From Triplophysa rosa (Eukaryota > Chordata > Actinopteri > Cypriniformes > Nemacheilidae): a DNA stretch of 64,000 nt. Both the position numbers and the translations under genes were made by a program. This document shows, in pieces, positions 38,630-52,029 of this stretch. The stretch covers positions 23,412,103 through 23,476,102 of the forward strand of contig NC_079891.1 of assembly GCF_024868665.1 (NCBI RefSeq). The letters are read 5' to 3'. Below the pieces are notes generated by a model. That model saw only the letters and a program-made list of their open reading frames with translations. It had not been told where the DNA came from and made no database searches. Every line of letters starts with the position of its first letter. The first letter of the stretch is position 1.

Positions 38630-39091
38630 GACAAACCTCAGGAGTTCACCTGCATAATGTATGCAGAGTGATCCGATACATTTGAAACAATTGCAAAAAA
38701 AAGCAACTCCTCAGATGTAAATCCCATATAGAGAACCAGTGGTCAGTCCTCAAAAAGTGAGTGGACAAGCAGAAGCCCAAAAATTATGATAATCTCAGAG
38801 CACTAATAAGGCAAGAAATGTTCTCCATCAGTCAGGATTTGGCCCATGAAGCTAATATCCAGCATGCCAGAGCGAATTGCAGAGGTTGTGAAAAACAAGG
38901 CTCAAGACTGTAAATATTGACACTTTGCATACATATGTTTTGCCAATAAACGCCTTTAAAACTGAAGATATGCTAGTTTAAGATATCCATTATACCATAG
39001 AAACATGTGGAAAATAATCTACAAATACAGAAGCAGCAAACTTTGCAAAACACAAAATTTATGTCACTGCCAATACTTTTGGCCACGACTG
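38630..39091 (+). mobile_element. 5'-truncated Tc1-like transposon relic
   Basis: The right terminus CCAATACTTTTGGCCACGACTG is a Tc1-type inverted repeat followed by TA (39092-39093). Before it lies a decayed transposase C-terminus (38725-38915) in shifted frames with stops: NPI, then SMPERIAEVVKNK-like segments. The left inverted repeat and most of the transposase are gone. Confidence 0.7.
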
Positions 39092-39458
39092 TACATAGTT
39101 GTAAAAAATGACAGCTGGATAAGGACAGATGTAATGTTCTGGCTGTAATGTCTGTAGTGGAAAGGTTAATCTGAACTAAACTTGGTAGGAGTTCTTCATT
39201 GGAAGTAAATAAAAGGGAAATTGAATTTCACAAAGTAAAATGCTATGAATTCAAATTCTCTTTAAGAACTCCTTGAAGGGGTGTGGAACTAAAATAAAAA
39301 ATAATCAATCAGAAATGCATAATCAGTTAAGCAAAACATTTTGGGGTTAAATATGGACAACCCAACATTTTTTAGAATGTGCAACCAATTCTCCAAGTCC
39401 CCATGTGGTGAAAATTAAGTTTTTAATGTTGTTTATATATGTGGTGTTTTAATGTGCT

Positions 39459-40400
39459 TTAAAGTGGCAGTCCGTAAGAATGGCCTCTTTGTCGCCATCT
39501 CAGTTTGTAATTGCTACTGCAAGTTATGTGCGGAGGTATTTTCTTTACGTGAGTTGTGATTCGGCACTGCTCAACTGTGCGGATGAGTGTGATTGCATAT
39601 TCATGAATTCCGGTTTAATAAATGAAGCAAGGGTGTAGAGTTACATTTAAAGTCCTGAAACTCCTTGGAATGCGCAGCATTATTTGATGTGTTGACGTAA
39701 TTTCAAGTGAAAAATGCAGAGAGCGCGAGACATATCGAGTGGCCCTGCCCCCTTTTAAAATAACCAATAGCGTTTCGTTTACGGCAGTGTCAGCCTGTCA
39801 AAGCTGCATTTAACTGCGATGTCCAATCTCTTCCATAGAACCTTAATGTACAACAATCTGTGTAGACTTTAAACGGGTCAGATATGTTTTGTTTTATGAT
39901 TTGCGCATATGATCGATGCATATGATCAGCTCTGTGCTATCGTGTCTCTGAACCAGAGGACACTCATGTGCAACCGCTCGTGTGACACTGATGCGAAATT
40001 AAGACTTTAATGTTAATGGTTACACTGTCTGGATCATCCCATATCTCCCATTTAGTATTATGCATCATTCACCATGTAGGACATAATAAATGTGTGAACA
40101 AGTAGCTGATTTGAGGCGCCGCTTCCACAGCTCTTATAGTAAAGGGGCGGGACTCTTCCAAATCTAATATGGATTTGATTGGACAAGAACTTTGACGAGA
40201 GGCTGAAAGTGTAGCGTGATGTCATGGATTTTCTAGATTTTTTTGAGCGTGCATGCCAGACTGTCAGTTTTGAACGCTTATATCTTCTAAATGTGAATTT
40301 TTTCAGCGCGTAGGAGCATATCAGTTTATTGACGTCCTTAAGACTAATTTATTTTTAATAAAAGGAACAATTTTTCATTTTGATTTTACTGAGGCTTTAA
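39459..40400. mobile_element. TTAA-flanked non-autonomous element
   Basis: TTAAAGTGGCAGTCCGTAAG at the left and a weaker inverted end (ATTTTACTGAGGCTTTAA) at the right, each at TTAA, bound about 942 bp. CG-rich islands occur inside (for example around 39720-40200). No coding frame was recognised. Confidence 0.5.
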
Positions 40401-41409
40401 GTCATTTTAAGGCATGAAGAAATGATCATCACAGGAAAAAACTTTTACATATGTTATTTTAATGCTTAAAGATTTTTTGAGTTTTAAAGAGTTTTAAGTG
40501 ATAAAATTATCGAATGCAGTGAGACTTTAACGTCATTACATCATTTCTTCTACATCTGCAGACATTTGTTTATGCTCAACGGCCACAGAGCTCCTCCCAG
40601 TCCCAGAGAGGATGTGTTTCTCTGCAAACAGGATTCAAGATACAAAATCAAACAAAACATTAATGCAAAACTACTGTGAACAGAAGCCGAGACCAGCAAA
40701 TATATTCATGCACTATGACATTGACAATAGTATTTTACTCAGTATGTCACAGCACAAGAGTTATATTCAGTAAAAACAATTCAGTTAATTTATTATTTAT
40801 TAAAAACAAGACTAGAACAAACATTTACAGTATAAAAAATTATAGGAAAGAGTATGATATTCTCAGATGGTACCACGAAACAATAAACTAGTCACATGTC
40901 CTCATAAAGATTTACATTAGTAGTTTAAGTCCTTATGAAGACAAAATTGAACACCAAATGTGTGGAATTTTAAAAGTGTGGAATTTACACACATTTTTAA
41001 ATTTCAGTTTTGTCAACGTTAGTTATGCTAATATAAAAGATGCATTTTTAACCTGTGGTCTCAGATTGTGACTCATTCATTATTTGAGATATATGGACAG
41101 CGGACAGCAGGGATGAGAGGAGTCATCGCTCTGCTCTACTTACAGCTAAAGTACAACATCTACTGCAAAAAAAGAAGGAGGTGTTCATATCAGTCAGCAT
41201 TATTACCACTGCAGTACGTCAGGAAACCTTGTGTTGTCTTTTTAGTCATGATTCTTGAGGAACCGTTAGCTCATGAATTTCAGCATTCATTCAATCTGAC
41301 AAGGCTCGAAAGGATTATGCCAAAATCTGTCACTGGATAAATTTAAAAGCCAGTAAAACCGCGGCTAACACTGTTAACACATTTTAAGCTTTTAGTTCTG
41401 TAAGGAACT

Positions 41410-41670
41410 ATTCAATAAGGAACAGTTCACTCCTAAATGAAATCCTGTCATCATTTACTTGCTTTAATGTTGTTCAAAACCCATATGTCTACTTTAATTC
41501 TTCTGTGGTTCATTATAATGGCTGATAGTTATTCCCCATTCACTTTCATTTTACTGATAAAAGCAGCATCGTCACATCTGTGTCACACAAAGAAATACAT
41601 GTTGTTATGGGTTTGGAAGAAAGCAAGAGTGAGTGAATATCAACAGAACTTTCATTTTTGAGTGAATTAT
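41410..41670. repeat. Cyprinid fold-back repeat, diverged copy
   Basis: Starts GGAACAGTTCACTCCTAAAT and ends GAACTTTCATTTTTGAGTGA; arms are degenerate. Confidence 0.6.
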
Positions 41671-42102
41671 TGTATAGCATTAAAGTTTCTTCTGAAGTTT
41701 ACACCATTTGTACAGGACAAACCCAAATTCCCGAGTACTGACTACCTCCCCCATTCTGTTATGCATCATGATTTTCATGATCTGATTTATTCCCACAATG
41801 TTCTTTCACATAACTGTCTCCTGTTCTACAGTCAACTAGCTTTTTTGCTGCCCTCAGCGTTCTGCACTTGGCATTGGTAGCAGCAGGTGCTTAGTGCGGC
41901 ATGACATGGAGAAGTTATTCAGGTCCAAACCACAAAACAACAGCACTAACCGCTAAGCCGCTGAAGTTGCAGGCCCAGTTTTTGTATTTCAAGCCTTATA
42001 TTTCGAAGTGTCTCTATTGTGGCAGGGGGACGCATCCTGATAGCAGGGAATGTTAAATAAGGTTTCCTCCATCTTCTATTAGATTGAAAGTTCATGCATG
42101 TC

Positions 42103-42382
42103 TTAAAGGGATAGTTCACCCCAAAATTAAAATTCTGTCATCATTTACTCACTCTCTTGTCATGTCAAACCTGAATGACTTTATTTCTTTCGCAGAACAC
42201 AAGATCTTTTGAAGAACGTTGGTAACTGAACAGCGCCTGCACCAATTTGCTTCTATTGTAATGACACAAAACCAATGCAAGTGAATGGGTGCCACCTTTT
42301 TACCCCAAAACAAGAAGGTTTAGTGTTTTCGGAGTCTTCTCTATGCTAAATTGCACTGAGGGGAAGTAAAGCGTTCCTTTAA
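42103..42382. repeat. Cyprinid fold-back repeat, left arm mostly
   Basis: AGGGATAGTTCACCCCAAAA...TCATCATTTACTCACTC is well preserved; the right arm is largely lost, ending GTTCCTTTAAA. Confidence 0.65.
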
Positions 42383-42758
42383 ATGTGCAGTGGTACTCAC
42401 TGTTTCCCATCATTTAAGAGGAGAATGAACTCAGAATAAAAGAGAGGGAGAGATGTTACACTTCACACACATTCACACTGTGGTGATAAGGGGTGATCAA
42501 TCTCCATCATCACAGTCGTTCACTGAAACAGGCATCAAACAGTGCGTCATTCTCACGCCTCATTTGGAACATCACATCATCCTGTCCGTTTTTTCCTCCT
42601 CTGTTCTCATCTCCTTCCCTCTGATGTCTCTCCTCACCTTTCCTCTCACTCTTCACCTCTCACATCACTCCTCTCCAGCGTTGCACATCCTGCTGGCTTC
42701 TCCTCATGTTTCATTCTACTTGTGATATTGAGGCAATGGGTGGGCTTTCCTGCCCCCC

Positions 42759-42761
<3 letters not shown>

Positions 42762-42813
<52 letters not shown>

Positions 42814-42814
42814 C
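42762..42814. repeat. (CT)n microsatellite
   Basis: More than 20 CT units with one interruption, within a pyrimidine-rich tract from about 42550. Confidence 0.95.
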
Positions 42815-43541
42815 TCTTATCAAACAACCATTACCAATGCAGCACCAGTGTGACTCAGCCTACTTTCTTCCATCTTACACCTCACACACACAAACAAACA
42901 AACTCATACACAAGCAACTCACCCTGACACATGCAAAGCACATGCCCACAGTCACCCTTCTCTCCCACACACACACACAAATACATGCAAACGCAATTAA
43001 AACCCACACAACGCCACTGACCTCTCAAATCCCTCACATCCCTCTAACATTAAAATAAGGGCTGCGGATATGTACGAACAATTATCGATGTTGACTACCG
43101 ATATGCGGATGGCCATAATAATGATTTAGCGAACGCAAATGCAACACTTAGTCAAACCTGTTGATGGATGACAAGTAGTCACGATGTCAGCTCAAGGATG
43201 AGACGCACGCTAACACTGTACACCCTGCTGCTATTATGTTGCATCATTCATATGAATGAAACAAACACATCATCCAAACATCAGATGTCCACAGGGACAA
43301 AAATGAATATACTGAACCATTGCTTATTAAAAATACGGCATGTTGGAAGTTATAAAACAGTATTTGGTATATTTAAGCTCTGTTAGACTTTGTTAGACCA
43401 TTAATTCCTTCTTTGATGCGTAAAATGCTTTACTCGTTATGTTTGTTCTTTGTCTTTGGATCAGATATGCTGTGCAGTAACGTCCCTGTGGAACACAACG
43501 GCAGTTTGAGGCTTTAAATAAAACGATGGCCTGATTACGAG

Positions 43542-43545
<4 letters not shown>

Positions 43546-43604
<59 letters not shown>
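43546..43604. repeat. (GA)n microsatellite
   Basis: About 29 uninterrupted GA units. Confidence 0.95.
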
Positions 43605-43608
<4 letters not shown>

Positions 43609-43919
43609 CAGGCTGGCCCAAAAATATGCGAATAGGGTGAGATTACTAATTATGATTACAGATATATATTATCCTTATGGTATTTTTTTAATTAAAACTA
43701 CAATGCAATATTTGAAAGGATAGATGGGTGGACAGAGAAGAAGACTGACATATAATGCAGATTTTGCAATGCAAATGACAAATGACCTCAGACATGCAAA
43801 TGAGTTTTTTGGTATAGGAGACACCAGAAGGCACAAATCAATAGTTAGATCAGAGCTTTGAAGTGCTGGGAAATGTAGTTTTAAAGCAAGCGTCAGCCAT
43901 ATTACTATTGCAGTAACCT

Positions 43920-44075
43920 GAAGCGCACCATACTAACAAAACCAAGGTTGTGGGTTTGAATCATTAGAAATTCAAATGATGGCAAATAGCTTGCCTTAAA
44001 TGCAACATAATTGGTTTTGGATAAGTTTCCGCCAAAGGCAGAAATTCCTAATGCTGCTCATGTATTAACGAACAT
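43920..44075 (+). repeat. Degenerate tRNA-derived SINE
   Basis: GGTTGTGGGTTTGAATC resembles a B box, and TTTTGGATAAGTTTCCGCC resembles the family tail. Confidence 0.4.
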
Positions 44076-44534
44076 ATGTTTGGTTTTATAGAGTGCAGAT
44101 GGTATTTTGAAATGGCACTGCTATTTAACAGCCCAAAGACACAAAATGTAAATGTCATTGAGGATCCTGAGTAAGATAATCACCTAGAGCCACAGATGTT
44201 AACCTTTGATGTCAGGAATTGAAATAGAGTTATATTTGTATTGCCAACCAAAGGGATTTTGCAATGCACATTATGAAGCATATAGTCTGGATCTTCTAGA
44301 TTTTAACTTTGAAGAAAAGGGATCTCTGAGGAAAAATTACTACCCCACATTACATGCTAAAATGTCTTAAGCAAACATTTGCCGACATGAGTGTGTTGAA
44401 CAAATCATGTTTTCTGTTGATAATTGTAAACCTGTAAAAGAAATGCTAGCAGTACCATGTTAAACTCTACATTTACCAACAATGGGTAAAAACAACCCAG
44501 CATAGGTTCATATCCCTGTTAATTTTAAGCATAG

Positions 44535-44700
44535 CTAGCTGGTTTAAGATGGTCATGTGGTGGTCCTAAGATGGTCCCAAGCAACTAGCTCCTAGTTCAT
44601 GACCAGCTTAAACCAGCTCATGACCAGCTAAGGACCAGCACATAACCAGCTAAAACCATCTACATGCTACCAGCTACCAAAACCAGCATGCTGGTTTATT
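44535..44700. repeat. Minisatellite-like inverted repeat (CCAGCTTAAACCAGC family)
   Basis: Left half GCTGGTTTAAGATGGTC... and right half ...ACCAGCATGCTGGTTTA surround repeated 10-20-bp units of ACCAGCTCATGACCAGCTAA type, giving a foldable array. Confidence 0.7.
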
Positions 44701-45283
44701 TAACAGGATTATAACCCACAGTTTGTTCTGTCCATATTTGACCCAACCATGCATTAAAAACATCATCACATCCTCAATATTTTCATCTACATCATCATCA
44801 CCACAGTATTGGACAACAGAGCACAATATGGCTAAAGATTTAAAGTAGGAAAATTCCACTTCTACTTCAATCAAACACAATATAATCCGAATACTTAAGC
44901 CATATCAAACTATTTTCAACTCTCTGGAAAACCGTTCATGGAAAGAGATTTGAAAGTTATAGAAATGACTCGTTTCTGATGCCGATCAACTCACATGGAC
45001 AGTCCATTTTCCCCCTCACACAACCCACACTTTCATACAGAGTGTGGTCTGTATCAAACAAGCCGGTCAATAAAGCAGCTAATTGCTTCAATTATGTCAT
45101 TAGCACTTAGCAGAATGGTTGTTTTTAACCAGAGCTCAACCACAGGAAGAGCAGTAAGCTGAAAACACCTAGAAAGGCTAATTTAATTCACAAGTCGAAC
45201 GTATTAGATGAGCTGTTAGTTCTCCTGAAGCTCCACTAGCATTCAGAACCACCAGTTAACTGTCAGTGTCTAGCGAGCGAGAC

Positions 45284-45580
45284 TTAAAGGGACAGTTCAC
45301 CCAAAATGAAAATTCTTTCATCATTTACTCATTCTCATGTCATTCCAAACCTGTATGACTTCCTTTATTCTGCAGAACACAAAATAAGATATTTTGAAGA
45401 ACGTTTGTATGCAAACAATGTTGGACCCCATTAACTTTCACTGTATGGACACAAAACCACTAACACGTTTATCGCAATATCTTCTTTTGTGTTTAACAGA
45501 GTCATATACAGGTGTTGAATGACATGAGGGTAAATAAATGATGACAGAATTTTTATTTTTGGATTACTGTTCATTTAATG
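45284..45580. repeat. Cyprinid fold-back repeat
   Basis: GGGACAGTTCACCCAAAATG at the left and ...TTTTTATTTTTGGATTACTGTTC at the right; both arms are readable. Confidence 0.7.
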
Positions 45581-45798
45581 GAGTAAAGTATTAATCTTGC
45601 TATTAACCTTGCTATAGTTTAAAGTCTGGATACATATAAGAATATATATGAAAACTGCTGTCTTTTCTCTCATTTTGTAGTACAATCCAAAAATCAGGTG
45701 ACTTAAATCTTCTCTTGAAAAACATCTGATATATTAAAGGGATCTCACTTGTAATTTTTCTTACTTATAAGACATGTTACATAAATAACTACGGTTAA

Positions 45799-45945
45799 AT
45801 TTACATTTAGCAGATGCTTTCATCCAAGCGACTTACATTGCATTATACTATGCGTTGTATCTGAGTATGTGCAATGCCCTGCATGGGATTGAACCCATGA
45901 CCTTGGCAATGCTAGCGCCATGCTCTAACCACTGAGCCACAGGAA
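45799..45945 (-). repeat. tRNA-derived SINE, best-preserved copy
   Basis: On the minus strand: TTCCTGTGGCTCAGTGGTTA (A-box region), GTCATGGGTTCAATCCCATG (B-box region), then the tail AAGTCGCTTGGATGAAAGCA and AAATGTAAAT. Internal RNA polymerase III promoter boxes are recognisable, but it is not a functional tRNA. Confidence 0.8.
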
Positions 45946-46639
45946 AGCAGTTTTTTGATTTTCATGGTATGCACTTCTCTGCCTTGTGTTCAATAACAGC
46001 AGGGGCCATTAGCGCCTTTTTACCCCCTATGTTCTTTTTATGGGTAAGAAGTCACAGTCATGTGCATGAAACACAGGCTTGTGAAAAGGTGTTTTTCATT
46101 GTGTCCATGCAGGTGTTCTCGACAGATCCTTTCAACACTGTGGTCAGCTGTCCACGACAGAACAGAAAGACAGACAGCTGTCGTGTTCTTTCTCTCTTTA
46201 AAAACATATGCAAATGAACCGACCAGGTATCTGCTGTGATGTCCTGTCCTGTTCTTAGAAAACACAAGTAACATTCAGAACATTTAAGGGTGTCAGAGTT
46301 AACCTTTTATGAAGACCTTTCACTTCTTATGGCCATTATGTGGCAAGGTCATGTCTTTTTGGTTGAGACAAAGCTCATGGAATGAGAAGCCGAAAGTTGA
46401 CACTCGGTCATGTTTTAACATTTTCATCCGTTTCCTCTGGAGCGTGCCGTGTCGAGCTCTAGTGATGCAGCATGAGACCTCCAAGTGAAGATAAAAGGAC
46501 AGAGTCACACTAGACCTTACATTCCATTGACTTCCATTTACAAGCATGTGCATGTGGTAGACTGCAAATGCAAGTTACTGCAAAATAAAAACCCTTCACT
46601 GCATTCCTAAGTTCAAGTTTGGTGAACTCTGACCTGTGA

Positions 46640-48546
46640 CAGAGGTGTAAAGAGTACCTGAAAACCATACTTAAGTAAAAGTACAGATACCTTGCAGTGA
46701 AAATTACTCCATTACAAGTTACAAGTCACCAATTCCAAAACGACTTCAGTAAAAGTCTTAGAGTATCTGATTTTAACAGTACTTGAGTATTTTACTCATA
46801 CTGAATGTAGGCTCAAAGCAGCACTAGTCCTCAACACTTAAGAGACACGTCAGTGAAAAACTAGAAACAGTTGATTTGTGAGGTGAGCAATCGCATTTAT
46901 TTTCTTAAATCATAATAAGACTGAACACCTCAAAATTGCAACAAATCATGGTCGACACCATAACCTACGTCATTACAAACACCCTAAGTCTCATTTAAGC
47001 TCAAGTGCTCATAAGTAAACCAAAGTCCTTCAAAAAGGTCTCTTCAATATAACAGATAAATAAAATAATGTTAAGTAGAATTAAAAAGTCAAAGCCTTTT
47101 TGCACTGGACATGCTGGTTTGGGCCTCATCGCCAGCTGCAGTCATGTCCTCATTTCACATACACTGTTAGCCCTTACCTGCCATTTCTACAGTAATATAT
47201 TGGCAACACTGTTGCCAGCTAGTTACTGTAGGTGTTTTACAGTAAACTACTGCAATGGCTGTTTGAAGATACATTATTAAAGAATCTATTAACGCACTTA
47301 AGTCACACAGTCTTAGATGAACAAGTGTAAATAACAGATGAACACAATAAATCTGTCAAGATTTCACCAGAGGAGAATTAAACACAAACATCAATAACAT
47401 CTTCACATATTACAGACACCACTTTCACTTTATTTCTGTCATCTGTGTAAGATCTTATTGAGATTTAACTCGAGTTCATAGTGGTTCAATTATGTTTTAA
47501 GTCACCATTATGGCGATCAGTGTTTGCTTTGGTTGGACTCTTTGACTTTCTTGTAGCTTTAAAATGTACACTTATACAATAACACTGAAAGGGACTTTAC
47601 AGGAACCGCAACTTTATGTTTGCTTAGTAACTGAAGATACATCTGAAAGAATTCAATCATTAAATAATAATAATATAGCATTTAAGATTTATTAAGATAT
47701 GTTTGGTAAAGTGATTACATGTTATAATGGAAAGATCTCTGTCAGAAAATCTTTCTTTGCAATTGAGACACAGTTAGACACTTGACATACAAACCTCATC
47801 AATGGTGACAAACAATCATGAATGAGTTTTGTACTATGTACCCAGCATGCATTGCAGCATGAAGCTGTTCAGTTGATTGTCACCATTGTTGAGATTCATA
47901 TGTGGATTGTTCATTTCTCTGTGTCCGACTCATTCTATAGGTTAATATTTTGTCTATATAGTGTGAGAGCACTTTTGAAAATTGAAATACTATACATTCT
48001 TTTTACTGGTTTACATCACTTCATGGCAATAGTCCCACCACATGGTCAAATTTTGAGCAAACATGTTTAGAGCACATTTAGGAAGAGTTAGTTTTAAAAA
48101 TAAGAGCTTTTGTAGATGTGTGACCTACAGTAACTAGCTGGCAACAGTGTTGCCAATATATTACTGTAGAAATAGCGGGTAAGGGCTAACCGTGTATAAA
48201 CCGCCAGCGATTGACATCTACCTGATACTGCACTCATATTCACATAAAGAAGCCATGTTGACAAGTTTTTGTAAGTTAGGGCAAAATCCACAAGATTGTA
48301 GTACCTTCATTGCCCTGTAAATGGCAATATTAATTATAAGATAGGTGTCATGCAAAATGTAATGTGTAATTGCATTAGTCATTACAAATGTAGTGGAGTA
48401 AAGAGTACATATACTTGTTCAAAAATGTAGTTAAGTAGAGAGTAAAAGTTGCTAATATCTTTAATACTCAGTACAACTACAAAGTAGCCAAAAAGATACT
48501 TAAGTAAAGTAACTAAGTACATTTACTCCAATACTTTACACCACTG
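46640..48546. mobile_element. 1.9-kb non-autonomous hAT element with perfect 8-bp target duplication
   Basis: Flanked by ACCTGTGA at 46632-46639 and 48547-48554. Ends CAGAGGTGTAAAG and CTTTACACCACTG are inverted with one mismatch. Subterminal ACTTAAGTAAAAGTA-type motifs recur near both ends. It contains a second, nested inverted pair (about 47155-47230 and 48120-48200). No transposase frame is evident. Confidence 0.85.
47155..48200. repeat. Nested inverted repeat inside the hAT element
   Basis: GTAATATATTGGCAACACTG...CTAGTTACTGTAGGT at 47190-47235 recurs inverted at 48120-48165, and the flanking GTTAGCCCTTACC is also mirrored. The arms are about 75 bp and separated by about 0.9 kb. Confidence 0.75.
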
Positions 48547-48909
48547 ACCTGTGAGTTTGTATCATGTGACGACATGTGACCAATACAAGATCAATACGTC
48601 ACGCGTGACTTATTCAGTTCGAAGAAATGCTAATAATAATAATATCACACAATCCAATTTTTTGAAAAGAAAAAAAACAAATAGTCCAAATACGTCGGAA
48701 TCCATAATGTGCATTTTATCAACGTTTTTTTAAAGCATGCTAGCTGTCCACATATGCAAGACTCTGAAAATGGATGAGGAGCATGGATAGCTGTTTACAC
48801 CTTTATTGTACGTCAAAGTAGCGGTCAAGCTTGAACTAATTCATTGTAAATGACACGATGCTGAATAATGACAGAATTCAAATTTTTAAGTGAACTCTTT
48901 AAATAACCG

Positions 48910-49320
48910 CTACACTGTAAAAGAATCCCGTAAAAAAGCTGGGGCGCCAGAAATAAAGCGTAAAATAACATTTCCCCCCCTGTAAAATTACAGGAAATTT
49001 GCAGTCTTTTCTGAAAAGTTACGGTTTGTGTCCGTAAACCTGTAACAAAAAATCCTGTAAAAAAACACAAATTTTCCGGCAGCTGGGGTGCCAGAAATAA
49101 CCCGTTAAAAAACACTTATTCTCTGTAAAATTTACATATTTTCCCCGTTTTTCGGGCAAAATTAGTCTTTTCTGTAATTTTACATTTTTTACGTATTTTA
49201 AAAATAGGCTACATGAAAAATCTGCATAAAAACATTACAATTCCGTACACGGATTATACACAGAAAAACTGTCAAATTTAAATAACTGAAAAATTCTGTA
49301 ACATTACAGATTTTACAGAG
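48910..49320 (+). repeat. CTGTAAAA-rich dispersed repeat, copy 1
   Basis: Units CCTGTAAAAAAACACAAATT and CGGCAGCTGGGGTGCCAG recur within the copy and in the same orientation at 55447-55810. TGTAAAAT motifs are scattered throughout. Confidence 0.6.
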
Positions 49321-52029
49321 CATGTTATTTAATGTATTTTGGTGTATCAGTTCTCTTTTGTATCCGCTTCTCTTAAGTCAGTACTCCATGCACAAAATAA
49401 GGACAACTGCCAAAGGAACCTATTACTAATGAAGGTGACCTCTCACCATTGCCAAGAAGAGCATATATCCTCCCTGCTCTGAGTGAGATGGATAAAACTG
49501 CATTGTAAGTCAGTGAAGCCAGTGCAGGTCATGGCCAGTGGCCACCAAGCAAAACCAGTTATCATTATAAAAGTGTACCAAATGCATCTTAAAAATCTTT
49601 GTGTCCCTATACATTCTCCTTCCACACTTTTGTCTTCCTTGCGCAGTTAAAGTTCTCAGTGGAACAAGAACTGAACAACAGAAGTGTACTATGAACTATA
49701 ACATTTGAGAATTGTGTAGAGGGGCAATATAGATTTTCAGAAACACTACCAGAAAGAATGAAGAGAAAAGAGAACCGCAGTCATTTGCATTATATTTGAG
49801 TTGGTGAGCTGGACATGTCTTCATTGTCTCATCTCTGTGACAGACTGGAAATCAGTTGAAAATCTAATGAAATACTATTACTCACTATTACGTAGACTAA
49901 AACACTGTACATTGTGATTGCAAGGCCTACTTCTTGAATATTTTTCATCATAACCAAAGGTTAGCCCTAGTTCACTAGAAAACTACAAAAGAGAATAAAG
50001 TAAAAACAATCTAACAAAAGGGAAATCTTAAGAAAGCTAGCAGAATATGTTTTAAGTATAATGTCGCTGTTCTTCTGTTTTAGGTTACTGCGGTTCTATA
50101 GCCCTATACATCACTGCAGAGTTGTGATATTTTGAGGTTACCGTCCCACTGCAGAGACCTCAGAGCTGCACAGTTTTATCATACTAACATCACTTTCAAA
50201 TTCTTGCTTCAGTCTTTCATATGAATGTACTTTTACAGTCACTGAACATTCATGAAGTCTTTACAAATGACACCCTGTTACTCTGTAGAGGTGGAAGAGT
50301 GCTACAGTTTCATATCTATCAATAGCAAGTTAAAAAGAAATCTGTGCTTAAAATTATACTTTGTAAAGAAAACGGCCGTAAGGAATGAACTATGAAAGAG
50401 AAATAGGGGATATCGAGAGCTTGAGACAACATCTAAATTCATCTGGATAAATTTGAAGGCAGATCATTTTTAGACATTTTTGCCTTCTATTCACACTGAA
50501 AGAATGTTTTCAGCCCAGCAAAAACAAAACTTTTAGAAAATTCTCTGCCAGATGCCATTTTTACATTGTAGTGTGAACAAGCACATGGAGATAAAAATGA
50601 TACTGTTTGTTTAGTCATGTGACGCAATTATGTGATTTATTTAACTTAAAATGACCATTATGGCCTGTTACCTGTCATTCTCTTGATGTTGTTTGCCTGC
50701 TCTAAAATATTATTGTAAATACACCTGATTCACAAGTGCAGTCTATAAGCATTTACACATATTTTAGTGGCCAAACAGTCTTTGTAAGAAAGGATGGAGA
50801 GCATGTTAAAACGATAACTCTGTTTACAACATTACTGAAATGAAAAACTCTGATATGAAGCTTAAAGACAGACCTAAATATGACGCTCTGGAGAAACATG
50901 CACTGCAGTTAGGTCAGTTTTTTGCTTGTAATTATCAAGGTTTGTATTCGAGAGGAAAACTTCTACTACATTTTCAAATTGTACAAAAATAAGAGGGTAA
51001 AGGTCACACTCAAGGAGATACAAGCAGAACTTCACCTCAGCCTTTATATTAGCACAGCTACGGCTAGCGTCACTACTCAATGAATCTCAAATGCTTTAAA
51101 AAGATTTATAATAGAAATAAACCTATGGAGCAGGACATTTATTCCTTCAGTATTGTAGAGATTTGAATGTGGTAATGAATCAAACTCATGCAGTGTAGCC
51201 CTCGAGTGGTTGAAGTTCAGGGAAGTAGGTGGCATTACGCAACAGACTCTGGGGAGAGTCTGCAAATCAGAGAAAAAAATAAAGGAGCATGAGATAGTGA
51301 AAGAAAGACTGGATCTCAGAGAACGTCTCCACCCACAGCTTTACTTTGAGTGGATAGACATTTGTGGGCAGCTGAGAAGAAAAGGTCAAACAATGTTTCT
51401 GGACTTTTTATACTCAGTCTTGCTCTTTTATTAACCTGCATTTCGCTCCTCTCGTCCTGCATTTGCTGAGAGAATCTTTTTCCCTCTCTCCTGTTAGACT
51501 TCATCTGTATCATTTTTATGGAAGGAGAGAATAGTGGAAGGGACAGGGGTTTGAGGTTTAACACAGATCTACTGTATATTCAATCAAACTTTCTAAATCA
51601 CTTTAACTAAGTCTGGGAGATAATCTTTTCACTCCATATTCCATGCATAACTCTGATCTGTGTGTGTGTGCTGACTGGTATTCGTATTGATGAATGTTAT
51701 TCTATAAGCTGATTTAGTGTAAAGAAGCATGAAGATAACTCTTGTCAGCATAATCACGGGAAAACAGATTGGATTCGATTTCTTTTATTGTCATTAGGTA
51801 ACGCATTCGAGGAAATTCAGGTGCTCTACTTGAAATGGTGCATGAAATGGAGAAACTAATTTTCTAACATTTTCAGCTCTACAGTATATTATTGAAACAC
51901 TTGCAACATTAAATATTTTTAAAGATTTAATGGCATAAATCTCTTAAAGGAATAGGATGAATAAAACAAGAAAGAAAACCCACGTCGTTTGAAACGACTT
52001 TCTTCTGTGGAACACAAAAGGAGATCATT

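Noticed and set aside
42762..43604. Possible CRISPR-like or regulatory array
   Set aside because: The repeats are plain (CT)n and (GA)n microsatellites without spacers.
45799..45945. Possible tRNA gene (A- and B-box-like motifs)
   Set aside because: The cloverleaf is incomplete and the head continues into a retroposon tail shared with other copies, so it is a SINE.
51210..51434. Lysine/glutamate-rich 74-codon plus-strand frame
   Set aside because: No splice context or recognisable family; composition is explained by an AG-rich stretch.
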